This document shows, in pieces, positions 1 through 6,861 of a stretch of DNA of 16,134 nucleotides (its first letter is position 1; the number at the start of each line of letters is the position of its first letter). Both the position numbers and the translations under genes were made by a program. Under the pieces are notes generated by a model. The model searched no databases, was not told the origin of the DNA, and saw only the letters and a list, made by a program, of their open reading frames with translations. The stretch is from Flavobacterium sp. (GTDB taxonomy: Bacteria; Bacteroidota; Bacteroidia; Flavobacteriales; Flavobacteriaceae): contig DMHA01000002.1 of the NCBI GenBank assembly GCA_003449615.1, positions 1-16,134 on the forward strand, in the 5' to 3' direction.

Positions 1-7
1 AAATAAA

Positions 8-187
8 ATGACAAAATTTAGAATAATTAAAATATCTACAATGTGGTCAACAGATAATTTGACGAATGATGTTGAAAAAATACTAAAAGAAAAAACAGAT
101 GAAGGTTACGAAATAATTTCCGTAGCATTTGGAATAAATCTTTGGTGGATGCCCACTGCTTTTATAACATTAAAAATAGAAAGTTAA
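8..187 (+). CDS. small hypothetical protein, possibly DUF4177-like, perhaps 5'-partial
   Basis: A 59-codon reading frame runs from an ATG at position 8 to a TAA at 185-187. The frame has no stop upstream within the window, so the true start could lie outside it. The protein has a helical, charged middle (DVEKILKEKTDEGYEII), then a hydrophobic strand-like end (SVAFGINLWWMPTAFITLKI). A segment reading 'EK.L.E.T.EGYEIISV' ahead of a terminal beta strand resembles the small DUF4177-type fold, but this rests on pattern only. No signal peptide is visible. It converges on the minus-strand gene at 276-578. No function can be assigned. Confidence 0.45.
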   Translation: MTKFRIIKISTMWSTDNLTNDVEKILKEKTDEGYEIISVAFGINLWWMPTAFITLKIES

Positions 188-200
188 ATGTTATTTGTTG

Positions 201-238
201 TTTGATTTTATTCATAAATATGTAAAGTCAAAATCAAA
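201..238. terminator. possible bidirectional terminator between convergent genes
   Basis: TTTGATTTT (201-209) and AAAATCAAA (230-238) form a perfect 9-bp inverted repeat with a 20-nt loop, between two convergently transcribed genes. It is very AT-rich and the loop is long, so it is a weak candidate. Position is the main argument. Confidence 0.25.
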
Positions 239-275
239 ACTTTGCCAAATCCAAAAGGTTTTACCTAAAATCATA

Positions 276-578
276 TTATGAACTCAACAACATCTTCTCA
301 AGATTTGGAATAATATCATCATCATTTAGAATTTTATGAGAATTTTCAGTAGGATATTTGATAAAAATATTAAATGATATTTTATTAGCTAATTCGTGAT
401 TTTTATTTTCTCCTTTATAAAGCACTTGCATAATTTCAAATATTGTATCATTTGAAATTGCTTCGTATTGCTTAAACATTGCATTTGAGTCGTTAGTACG
501 ATGCAGTCTTAGCATAGCATCAGTTCTCTTTAATTTATCTAACAAATTAGTTAGGTATGTTATATCTTGCTTTTCCAT
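276..578 (-). CDS. hypothetical protein, 100 residues
   Basis: A complete 100-residue soluble protein read from an ATG at 578 to a stop at 276. It has no signal peptide or membrane segment and appears mostly helical: residues 1-30 are a charged amphipathic stretch (ITYLTNLLDKLKRTDAMLRL), residues 39-70 are helical, and the C-terminus is acidic then leucine-rich (NDDDIIPNLEKMLLSS). The family is not recognised. It lies about 45 bp downstream of the stop codon of the minus-strand alpha-amylase gene and could share its transcript, although a functional link is not evident. Codon use looks normal for the region. Confidence 0.5.
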   Translation of the reverse strand: MEKQDITYLTNLLDKLKRTDAMLRLHRTNDSNAMFKQYEAISNDTIFEIMQVLYKGENKNHELANKISFNIFIKYPTENSHKILNDDDIIPNLEKMLLSS

Positions 579-622
579 ATTAAATCACAATTTCTAAAAA
601 AACCTTTTTTGGATAGTACAAA

Positions 623-2491
623 TTACAACTCAAAAATAAACGATTCAGAAGGACCAATACTAATTTGAGCTTTTCCTTCTCCGTTTTCTACTCGCAATTG
701 TGTTGTTTTTTTGTGATACAATTGATCCGTAATGGTATAAATTCCATCTTTCAAATTCCATTTTTGAATAATTTCAGCAGGAATTCTTAGGTCGAAATTA
801 CTGGAAGCCAAGGAATAAAAATTGGTCACAACAATCAATTTCTGTGTGTCAGACCAACGTGTGTAGGCATAAATTGCTATGTCATAACCAGAAGTTATAT
901 TGCGATTGGCTGTTTGTATTTCCTGAAAATTCCCCATCAAAGCAGAACTGTTGATAGAAAAATTCAATAATCTTTTATAGAAATCACGCAAATCTTTTTC
1001 ACTTTGCGAAAGTTGTCCGCCATCAAATTTTCCACCATTCATCCATCGTTGATGGTTTGGAACTCCAATATAATCAAAAATTGAAGTTCTTGAATGGGTT
1101 CCAAAACCAGCGTTTTCATTGGCAGCCTCACCTACTTCCTGACCAAAATAAATCATCGTTGGTGCAGTGCTTATCGTTGCCGAAACTACCATTAGTGGTT
1201 TTCCTTTTTCTGGTGTTCCTGCAAATTCAGGACTTGCCAAACGTTGTTCGTCGTGATTGTCCAAAAATTTAAGCATGTGATGTTCAATATCCGTCATTCG
1301 ATGCTGAATATCCGAAAGTCCATCAGGCCAGGTTTTCCCTTGAATTACGGCTTTCAAATGGTCATAAGTCTCTACTTTGTCATACAAATAATCCATTTTC
1401 CCCAGACGAATATAATTGCGATACTCGTTTGGATTATAGACTTCTGCCATCAAAAAAGCATCTGGATTTTTTACTTTTATGGCTGAATTCATATAGCTCC
1501 AAAATTCGACTGGCACCATTTCGGCCATATCGTAACGAAAACCATCCACGCCTTTGGAAGTCCAATATAGAGCAATATCACGAAATTTTATCCAAGAACT
1601 GGGTACACTTTTATCTTGCCAAAAATCGAAATGTTCTTGATATGATTTAGTATCAAAACCTGCTGGAAGTTCTGGAAAATCTTTGGAACCATCAGGACGA
1701 ATTCCGTAATTGACTTTCACAGTTTCATACCAATCGTTTTTGTCTGGTTTTGCCAATCTCGAACCGTTACCCGTCCATTTTGCTGGAAATTCATCAAATT
1801 TTCCGTCAATCAAAGGATTCGTTTCCCCGTTTAAAGGTTTGTTGGTATCGGGAATTTCAAAACGGGTATTTGGAATATAATAAAAGTTATTGTCACGTTT
1901 GTATTCTAAGGACACATCATCATCGGCACCAAAATCACGAACACCATTTGGATTATTTTTTCCTTCATATTTTCGGGCAATATGATTGGGAACAATATCA
2001 ATAATCACCTTCATTCCCGCTTTGTGCGTTCGGGCAATCAAGGCTTCAAATTCTTGCAAACGATTGGCAGGATTAACCGCCAAATCTGGGTTTACATTAT
2101 AATAATCTTTCACAGCATAGGGCGAACCAGCACGACCTTTTACCACTTCGGGATCATCGTTCGAAATGCCAATCGATGTATAATCTCGTACCAAAGCATG
2201 ATGTGGAACTCCAGTGTACCAAACAGCCGTAACACCCATATCCTTGATTTCTTTCAATGCTTTGTCTGTAAAATCATTGAACTTCCCTACTCCATTTTCC
2301 TCAATGGTTCCCCAAGGTTTATTCGTAGTATTTTTGTTTCCAAACAATCGGGTAAAAACCTGATAGACAACTTCTTTCTTTTCTGATATTTTCTCTTTCT
2401 TTTCGGTATCCATTTTTATGGCTTTAGTTTTACAGGCTGTTGCCAAAATTAGCAAACTTATACTTGCAACAATAGTGATTTTTTTTATCAT
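623..2491 (-). CDS. GH13 alpha-amylase family lipoprotein
   Basis: A 622-residue glycoside hydrolase family 13 enzyme, expected to cleave alpha-1,4-glucans or maltooligosaccharides outside the cytoplasm. A lipoprotein signal peptide ends in the lipobox LATA-C20. The (beta/alpha)8 catalytic barrel shows the conserved regions: region I DIVPNH (165-170), region II GFRYDMAEMVP (317-327) with the presumed nucleophile D321, region III FLMAEVY with the acid/base E350, and region IV FLDNHDEQR (409-417) with D414 as transition-state stabiliser. A C-terminal beta domain follows from about 525. No run of acidic residues follows the cysteine (CKTKAIKMD), so a surface-export signal is not obvious. There are no SusC/SusD-like neighbours, so it is not in a standard starch-utilisation locus here. 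Exact substrate specificity cannot be read from the sequence. Confidence 0.9.
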   Translation of the reverse strand: MIKKITIVASISLLILATACKTKAIKMDTEKKEKISEKKEVVYQVFTRLFGNKNTTNKPWGTIEENGVGKFNDFTDKALKEIKDMGVTAVWYTGVPHHALVRDYTSIGISNDDPEVVKGRAGSPYAVKDYYNVNPDLAVNPANRLQEFEALIARTHKAGMKVIIDIVPNHIARKYEGKNNPNGVRDFGADDDVSLEYKRDNNFYYIPNTRFEIPDTNKPLNGETNPLIDGKFDEFPAKWTGNGSRLAKPDKNDWYETVKVNYGIRPDGSKDFPELPAGFDTKSYQEHFDFWQDKSVPSSWIKFRDIALYWTSKGVDGFRYDMAEMVPVEFWSYMNSAIKVKNPDAFLMAEVYNPNEYRNYIRLGKMDYLYDKVETYDHLKAVIQGKTWPDGLSDIQHRMTDIEHHMLKFLDNHDEQRLASPEFAGTPEKGKPLMVVSATISTAPTMIYFGQEVGEAANENAGFGTHSRTSIFDYIGVPNHQRWMNGGKFDGGQLSQSEKDLRDFYKRLLNFSINSSALMGNFQEIQTANRNITSGYDIAIYAYTRWSDTQKLIVVTNFYSLASSNFDLRIPAEIIQKWNLKDGIYTITDQLYHKKTTQLRVENGEGKAQISIGPSESFIFEL

Positions 2492-2646
2492 AATAAATTA
2501 TTTTTCCTGATTTATATTCTAATTATGAATTCCAACTCAAATGGATTAACAACTTCTAAAAATACTGTTTTTTTACCTACAATTTAAGAATTATTCAAAA
2601 ACCATTCACAAGCATTGGTACTACAACGAAATATTATTCATTTTTG

Positions 2647-2664
2647 TTGATAAATTTTTATCAA
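2647..2664. promoter_or_regulatory. perfect 18-bp palindrome in divergent intergenic region
   Basis: TTGATAAA-TT-TTTATCAA is an 8-bp perfect dyad with a 2-bp centre. It lies about 155 bp upstream of the amylase start and about 100 bp upstream of the OstA-like gene. The form is that of a dimeric repressor or activator site. No regulator gene is adjacent, so its owner is unknown; in AT-rich DNA some such dyads arise by chance. Confidence 0.35.
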
Positions 2665-2739
2665 AATCGAATGTTACTCAAATCGATTGTATGAATTATA
2701 AATAAATCATAATATGGATTAGGGTTATTTCCTTTTTAT

Positions 2740-2747
2740 TAAATTTG
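2740..2747 (+). promoter_or_regulatory. Bacteroidota -7 promoter box for the OstA-like gene
   Basis: TAAATTTG matches the TAnnTTTG -7 consensus of Bacteroidota primary sigma promoters and lies 16 bp before the proposed TTG start codon. No clear TTG/TTTG -33 box is found about 19-21 bp upstream, so the match rests on the -7 box alone. The implied 5' UTR would be only about 10 nt. Confidence 0.4.
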
Positions 2748-2763
2748 GAAAAAAATAAATCCA

Positions 2764-4389
2764 TTGAAGAAATTACTATTTTTCGGAAGTTGTTTCGTAG
2801 TTTTAAGTTTCCAAACTCTTTTGGCACAAGATCCAAAAAAAATTTTTGTAGAACATTCCGATTATTTTGATGTCAATCAAGTCGAAGCTCCGGATGCTGC
2901 ATTACTTACTGGAAATGTTCGTGTTAATCACGACGGAATTATTATGACTTGTAACAAAGCCTATTATTTTCAAAATGAAAACTACATCAAAGCCTTTGGA
3001 AATGTACAATTAGTTCAAGGCGACACTTTATATTTAAACAGTAAATATGCCGAATATAATGGAAATATGCGACAAGCCTTTGCCACTGGAAATGCCAAAA
3101 TGCGTTCTCCAGAATCTACTTTGGTCACAGACACCATCAACTTTGACCGAAATATCCAAGAAGTATTTTACAACACAAACGGAATCATTACCAACCGAGA
3201 TAATACCCTGAAAAGCAAATCGGGAAAATACTTTGTTGCCGAAAAAAAATTCCAATTCCTGACTGCAGTTACCATTACTAATCCTAAATATGTAATCAAA
3301 TCCAATCATTTGGATTATTACAGCAATTCTGGACATTCCTACCTTTTTGGGCCCTCGACCATTACCAGTAAAGCCAATTTTATTTATACCGAAAAAGGAT
3401 TTTATGATACCAAAAAAAATCTTTCCCATTTTCTTCGCAAATCCTACATAAAATATGATGACCGATTGATTGAAGGCGACAGTTTGTATTATGATCGAAA
3501 TCGCGAGTTTGCTTCGGCAACAAGAAATGTAAAAATTACCGACTCCATCAATCGTGGAATTGTCAAAGGTCATTACGCCGAATTATACAAAAACCAAGAC
3601 TCGATGTTTGTAACCAAAAGGGCTGTGGCAGTAAACTTTGTCGAAAACGATTCGGTTTATATTCACGGAAAAAAAATGATGGTCACAGGTCCAGAAGGCA
3701 ACCGAATTATTCGTGCATTCAATAATGTCCGTTTTTTTAAAATAGATATGAGTGGCAAATGTGATTCCATTCATTCCAATTCAAAAACAGCCTTGACAAA
3801 ACTAATAGGAAATCCAATACTTTGGAACGGAGAAAGTCAAATCACAGGAGATATTATGCACCTTATTGGCAACAACACGACCAAAAAATTAGATTCCTTG
3901 AAAGTATTAAATAATACTTTTCTGGTCTCGAAAGATACATTGGGAACAGGTTTCAACCAAGTTAAAGGGCAAAATCTCTTTGGAAAATTCCTGGATGGAA
4001 AACTCCACGACGTTGATATTATAAAAAATACCGAAGTTATTTATTATATGCGAAATGACGCTCAGGAACTCATTGGCATCAACAAAAATGTGAGTAGCAA
4101 AATCAATATTATTTTTGATAAAAATGAAATAGAAAATATTACATTTTTCAAGCAAGTCGATGGTACTATTTACCCCGAAAAAGAACTCCCCGAACCCGAT
4201 AGAAAACTGCGAGGACTTATTTGGCGTGGCGAGGAAAGGATAAAATCCAAAGACGATATTTTTCCTCCCGAAGAAAATATAGAAAACGAAAAACTAGTAC
4301 AACAAGGCAAAGACGAAGATGCCAAAGAAAATGTCCCAATGAAAATTAGAAAAGAAACTTTGAATTACGATAAAAAGAAAAAGAAATAA
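2764..4389 (+). CDS. OstA/LptA-like protein
   Basis: A 541-residue secreted protein of the OstA-like type found in Flavobacteria, related to the LptA/LptD-N beta-jellyroll that carries lipopolysaccharide across the periplasm. An N-terminal signal peptide (residues 1-21, ending TLLA before QDPKK) is followed by repeated OstA strands such as 'LLTGNVRVNHDGIIMTC' (47-63) and 'AFGNVQLVQGDTLYLNS' (77-93), with further 'GDSLYYDR' type repeats. The C-terminus is a charged, lysine-rich tail. The start is TTG at 2764: an in-frame TAA lies at 2740-2742 and there is no ATG between that stop and the signal peptide, so TTG (or less likely ATT at 2743) must be used. Partner proteins are not nearby; the role in envelope lipid transport is inferred from the family. 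Confidence 0.8.
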   Translation: MKKLLFFGSCFVVLSFQTLLAQDPKKIFVEHSDYFDVNQVEAPDAALLTGNVRVNHDGIIMTCNKAYYFQNENYIKAFGNVQLVQGDTLYLNSKYAEYNGNMRQAFATGNAKMRSPESTLVTDTINFDRNIQEVFYNTNGIITNRDNTLKSKSGKYFVAEKKFQFLTAVTITNPKYVIKSNHLDYYSNSGHSYLFGPSTITSKANFIYTEKGFYDTKKNLSHFLRKSYIKYDDRLIEGDSLYYDRNREFASATRNVKITDSINRGIVKGHYAELYKNQDSMFVTKRAVAVNFVENDSVYIHGKKMMVTGPEGNRIIRAFNNVRFFKIDMSGKCDSIHSNSKTALTKLIGNPILWNGESQITGDIMHLIGNNTTKKLDSLKVLNNTFLVSKDTLGTGFNQVKGQNLFGKFLDGKLHDVDIIKNTEVIYYMRNDAQELIGINKNVSSKINIIFDKNEIENITFFKQVDGTIYPEKELPEPDRKLRGLIWRGEERIKSKDDIFPPEENIENEKLVQQGKDEDAKENVPMKIRKETLNYDKKKKK

Positions 4390-4462
4390 TTGGTAGATAA
4401 GTATTGGTTTTACTACAAAAACCTCAAACACTAAACGCTAAACAACAAACATTTTTTAAACA

Positions 4463-4870
4463 ATGAATATTATTTTTTCATTAGACGAAATCAATAAGGT
4501 TGCCGAGCAAATTCTAACACAAAACCCAAATAAAGTGATAGTGTTTCGCGGCGAAATGGGTGTTGGAAAAACGACTTTAATCAAAGCTTTGGCTAAAAAA
4601 CTTGGTGTAAATGACGCTACAAGTAGTCCCACTTTTTCTTTAGTTAATGAATACAAAAGCGATGATAATCAAGTTATTTACCATTTTGATTTTTATAGAT
4701 TAAAAAACGAAGTCGAAGCTTTAGATATGGGAGCCGACGAATATTTTTATTCGGGCAATTGGTGTTTTATTGAATGGTCTGAAAAAATTCCAAATCTTAT
4801 TCCTGATTTACATTCGGTGATATCCATTTCCTTACTTTCTAATGGAAAACGAGAGTTGTCATTAATTTAA
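4463..4870 (+). CDS. tsaE: tRNA N6-adenosine threonylcarbamoyltransferase complex ATPase TsaE
   Basis: A 135-residue P-loop ATPase of the TsaE (YjeE) family, which works with TsaB and TsaD to install threonylcarbamoyl on A37 of ANN-decoding tRNAs. Visible motifs are the Walker A GEMGVGKT (30-37), the family signature SSPTFSLVNEY (54-64), HFDFYRL (74-80), and IEWSEKIP (103-110). Length is normal for the family. The ATG at 4463 is the natural start. A short A-rich stretch (4420-4452) with repeated ACTAAAC/GCTAAAC units lies just upstream. Alanine dehydrogenase follows 64 bp later. Confidence 0.93.
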   Translation: MNIIFSLDEINKVAEQILTQNPNKVIVFRGEMGVGKTTLIKALAKKLGVNDATSSPTFSLVNEYKSDDNQVIYHFDFYRLKNEVEALDMGADEYFYSGNWCFIEWSEKIPNLIPDLHSVISISLLSNGKRELSLI

Positions 4871-4934
4871 ATCTATCAAAACAGTTCTATTTTAAATTTT
4901 TTATTTAAATTGTACTTCCTAATTTAAAAAATCA

Positions 4935-6128
4935 ATGGCAATTTCTCCCTTTACAAAGCAACAGTTGTTACCTCAAGAAGAAAAATTGGAGATAACAAGA
5001 CACAAAAGCGAACTCTTCATTGGAATTCCCAAGGAAACAAGTTATCAAGAACGACGCATTTGCCTGACGCCAGACGCTGTGAATTCGTTGACTTATAATG
5101 GTCATCGGGTTATGATTGAATCTGGAGCCGGAGAAAGTTCGAGTTATTCAGATAAAGAATATGCCAATGCTGGAGCCGAAATTACAAACGACACCAAAAA
5201 AGTATTTGGTTGCCCGATGATATTGAAAGTTGAGCCAGCCAGTTTATCTGAAATTGAAATGATCAATCCAAATTCGATTATTATTTCTGCCATTCAGCTA
5301 AAAACTAGAGATATAAATTATTTCGAGGCTTTAGCAAAGAAAAAAATTACCGCTCTTGCAATTGAATATATCAAAGATGAAGACGGCTCCTATCCGATAG
5401 TAAAATCTTTAAGCGAAATTGCAGGAACAGCCTCCGTTTTAATTGCTGCCGAATTGATGATTACCAATGAATTTGGAAAAGGATTATTATTTGGGAACAT
5501 CACTGGAGTTCAGCCCACAGATGTGGTCATTCTCGGAGCAGGAACAGTGGGCGAATTTGCTGCCAAAACCGCAATTGGTTTGGGTGCCAATGTGAAAGTT
5601 TTCGACAATTCAATTCGCAAACTTCGTCGTTTGCAAAATAATTTGAATCAAAGAATTTTTACTTCTACCATTCAAACAAAATCGCTATTGAAAGCCTTGA
5701 GAAGATGCGATGTTGCCATTGGAGCCATGCGAGGCAAAGATCGTTGCCCAGTTGTTGTTTCCGAAACTATGATAGAACACATGAAAAAAGGAGCTGTAAT
5801 TGTAGATGTTAGCATAGATACTGGAGGCTGTTTTGAAACTTCGGAAGTAACTTCGCACGAGAAACCTACTTTTGTAAAGAACAACGTCTTACATTATTGT
5901 GTGCCTAATATTCCGTCTCGATACTCCAAAACGGCATCACTTTCCATTAGCAACATTATTACTCCTTATTTGATTCAAATTGCGGAAGATGGAGGCTTAG
6001 AAAGTGCCATTCGCTGTCATAATGGTTTGAAAAACGGAGTCTATTTGTACCACGGAATCCTGACCAACAACGCCATTGGCGATTGGTTTAATCTACCTTA
6101 CAGCGATATCAATTTAATCGTTTTTTAA
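4935..6128 (+). CDS. alanine dehydrogenase-like NAD(P)-binding protein
   Basis: A 397-residue protein of the alanine dehydrogenase / transhydrogenase-alpha family, which in the canonical case converts L-alanine to pyruvate and ammonia with NAD+. It has the N-terminal GIPKE (30-34) with R41 in the substrate-arginine position, a Rossmann loop GAGTVG (201-206), the VDVSIDTGGCFETS segment (290-303) with the conserved D295, and the HYCVPNIPSR segment (320-329). A roughly 25-residue N-terminal extension precedes the domain. Oddly, the region that carries the catalytic Lys and His in classical enzymes reads LKVEP (97-101) and SAIQLK (118-123), so neither K75 nor H96 (M. tuberculosis numbering) is evident. 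The family assignment is firm; catalytic activity as alanine dehydrogenase is less certain. Confidence 0.82.
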   Translation: MAISPFTKQQLLPQEEKLEITRHKSELFIGIPKETSYQERRICLTPDAVNSLTYNGHRVMIESGAGESSSYSDKEYANAGAEITNDTKKVFGCPMILKVEPASLSEIEMINPNSIIISAIQLKTRDINYFEALAKKKITALAIEYIKDEDGSYPIVKSLSEIAGTASVLIAAELMITNEFGKGLLFGNITGVQPTDVVILGAGTVGEFAAKTAIGLGANVKVFDNSIRKLRRLQNNLNQRIFTSTIQTKSLLKALRRCDVAIGAMRGKDRCPVVVSETMIEHMKKGAVIVDVSIDTGGCFETSEVTSHEKPTFVKNNVLHYCVPNIPSRYSKTASLSISNIITPYLIQIAEDGGLESAIRCHNGLKNGVYLYHGILTNNAIGDWFNLPYSDINLIVF

Positions 6129-6142
6129 TGTAACTTTCTTAT

Positions 6143-6150
6143 TATCTTTG
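6143..6150 (+). promoter_or_regulatory. Bacteroidota -7 promoter box
   Basis: TATCTTTG fits TAnnTTTG and lies 14 bp after the alanine dehydrogenase stop codon, upstream of the small membrane protein gene at 6259. No good -33 TTG was found. It predicts a transcript start near 6157 and a leader of about 100 nt that includes a 24-codon ORF (6165-6239). Confidence 0.4.
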
Positions 6151-6220
6151 CCAAAAATTAATATATGAAATCGCCACTAAAAAGAGTTTGTTGCAAACAA
6201 ACACAAATAAATAAAAGCGA

Positions 6221-6262
6221 TTACATATATGACCTCTAAAAAATAAAAATTTACATATATGA
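6221..6262 (+). repeat. short direct repeat at a start codon
   Basis: The 12-mer TTACATATATGA occurs at 6221-6232 and again at 6251-6262, exactly 30 bp apart. The second copy contains the ATG (6259) of the downstream gene. It may be a small tandem duplication of the translation start region; no function is shown. Confidence 0.4.
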
Positions 6263-6633
6263 AATTCGCACATCGTTTTGCCTACTATTTATTAGGATTA
6301 ATAATGGGTTCGTTTGTTGTTGCCGCTATTTTTAGCGGAAAGGACACGCGTTGCAATTATTTTCCAAATGCACGAGTTTTGAACGATTTGAGAAACAAAC
6401 CTTTTCATTATTCAGAACAAGCCTCTCAAGTTTTAGCCCAAAAATGGATTGATACCATTGACGTCAAAAACTGTTTAAAATATGGAGATGTAGATTTCGA
6501 CAAAAGCAACAAACCTTTCGGAAACGGTAAGCTCTATGTTATTGAAGGCAAGACGGTTCAAAACCAAGAAATTATTCTGAATGTGATAAATTATTCCGAA
6601 AAAGCAGTTTTAGATAAAATTATCAAAAAATAG
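6259..6633 (+). CDS. small membrane-anchored protein, possibly DUF4258-type
   Basis: A 124-residue protein with one hydrophobic N-terminal segment (about residues 8-25, YYLLGLIMGSFVVAAIF) that could anchor it in the inner membrane. A compact soluble domain follows. Features are a single Cys-containing start to the domain (DTRCNYFPNARVLNDLRNKP), a 'HYSEQASQVL' segment (50-59), and a strand-rich end (GNGKLYVIEG...EIILNVINYSEKAVLDKI). The order HYS / gDV / KLYVIEG / EIILNVI resembles small DUF4258 proteins, but this is pattern recognition only. It sits directly upstream of the trp promoter and is probably transcribed separately from trp. Confidence 0.6.
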   Translation: MKFAHRFAYYLLGLIMGSFVVAAIFSGKDTRCNYFPNARVLNDLRNKPFHYSEQASQVLAQKWIDTIDVKNCLKYGDVDFDKSNKPFGNGKLYVIEGKTVQNQEIILNVINYSEKAVLDKIIKK

Positions 6634-6679
6634 ATTTTTTTGGGCAACTTCAAAAAACAATTCTTTTTTTGATTAAACA

Positions 6680-6710
6680 TTTGGATTATCAATTTTGATT
6701 TATATATTTG
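6680..6710 (+). promoter_or_regulatory. trp operon promoter (-33 TTTG, -7 TATATTTG)
   Basis: TTTG at 6680-6683 and TATATTTG at 6703-6710 are separated by 19 bp and match both boxes of the Bacteroidota primary sigma promoter. This is the best promoter in the window. The -7 box ends only 4 nt before the ATG of the leader peptide, so transcription should start at or within a few bases of that ATG. Confidence 0.75.
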
Positions 6711-6714
6711 TCAA

Positions 6715-6771
6715 ATGAAAACGATTTTAAACAATACTTGGTGGTGGAATAATTTACGTCAAACGTCGTGA
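6715..6771 (+). CDS. trpL: trp operon leader peptide
   Basis: An 18-codon ORF encodes MKTILNNTWWWNNLRQTS. Three consecutive TGG codons (6739-6747) make up one sixth of the peptide, which is expected for a leader that senses charged tRNA-Trp. The stop codon TGA (6769-6771) falls inside the 5' strand of the antiterminator helix (6765-6778), so a ribosome that finishes the peptide would mask it. A ribosome stalled at the Trp codons would leave it free. The ORF lies between the consensus promoter and the terminator ahead of trpE. No Shine-Dalgarno is present or possible at this spacing. Confidence 0.85.
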   Translation: MKTILNNTWWWNNLRQTS

Positions 6772-6822
6772 ACTAAGCTCCCATAGTATTAAATATAAAT
6801 ACAAAAGGCTTGTCATCACGAC
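6765..6822 (+). promoter_or_regulatory. trp attenuator, antiterminator helix
   Basis: GTCGTGA (6765-6771) pairs perfectly with TCACGAC (6816-6822). Inside this, AAGC (6775-6778) pairs with GCTT (6808-6811) across a small internal loop. The 3' strand overlaps both arms of the terminator stem, so the two structures exclude each other. A further helix, AATACTTGG (6733-6741, including the first Trp codon) with CCATAGTATT (6781-6790, one bulge), could act as the early pause hairpin. The model: low Trp-tRNA stalls the ribosome at 6739-6747, the antiterminator forms, and trpE is transcribed. Confidence 0.75.
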
Positions 6823-6834
6823 AAGCCTTTTTTT
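6803..6834 (+). terminator. trp attenuator intrinsic terminator
   Basis: AAAAGGCTTGTC (6803-6814) and GACAAGCCTTTT (6820-6831) form a perfect 12-bp stem with a 5-nt loop ATCAC. A run of seven T residues (6828-6834) follows. It stands 28 bp before the trpE start codon and after the leader peptide, as expected for a transcription attenuator. Confidence 0.88.
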
Positions 6835-6861
6835 ATTCTCAGTTGAAAATAAATAATAATT

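Noticed and set aside
1057..2386. Several plus-strand ORFs across the amylase gene
   Set aside because: All overlap the minus-strand GH13 frame, which carries every conserved catalytic region. They lack motifs of their own.
3034..3573. 179-codon minus-strand ORF opposite the OstA-like gene
   Set aside because: The plus strand has a signal peptide and repeated OstA strands; the antisense product is compositionally odd and has no independent start context.
6711..6861. T-box riboswitch or TRAP-type control of trp
   Set aside because: No T-box sequence or tRNA-specifier stem layout and no (G/U)AG repeat series were seen. A Trp-rich leader peptide with competing helices explains the region better.
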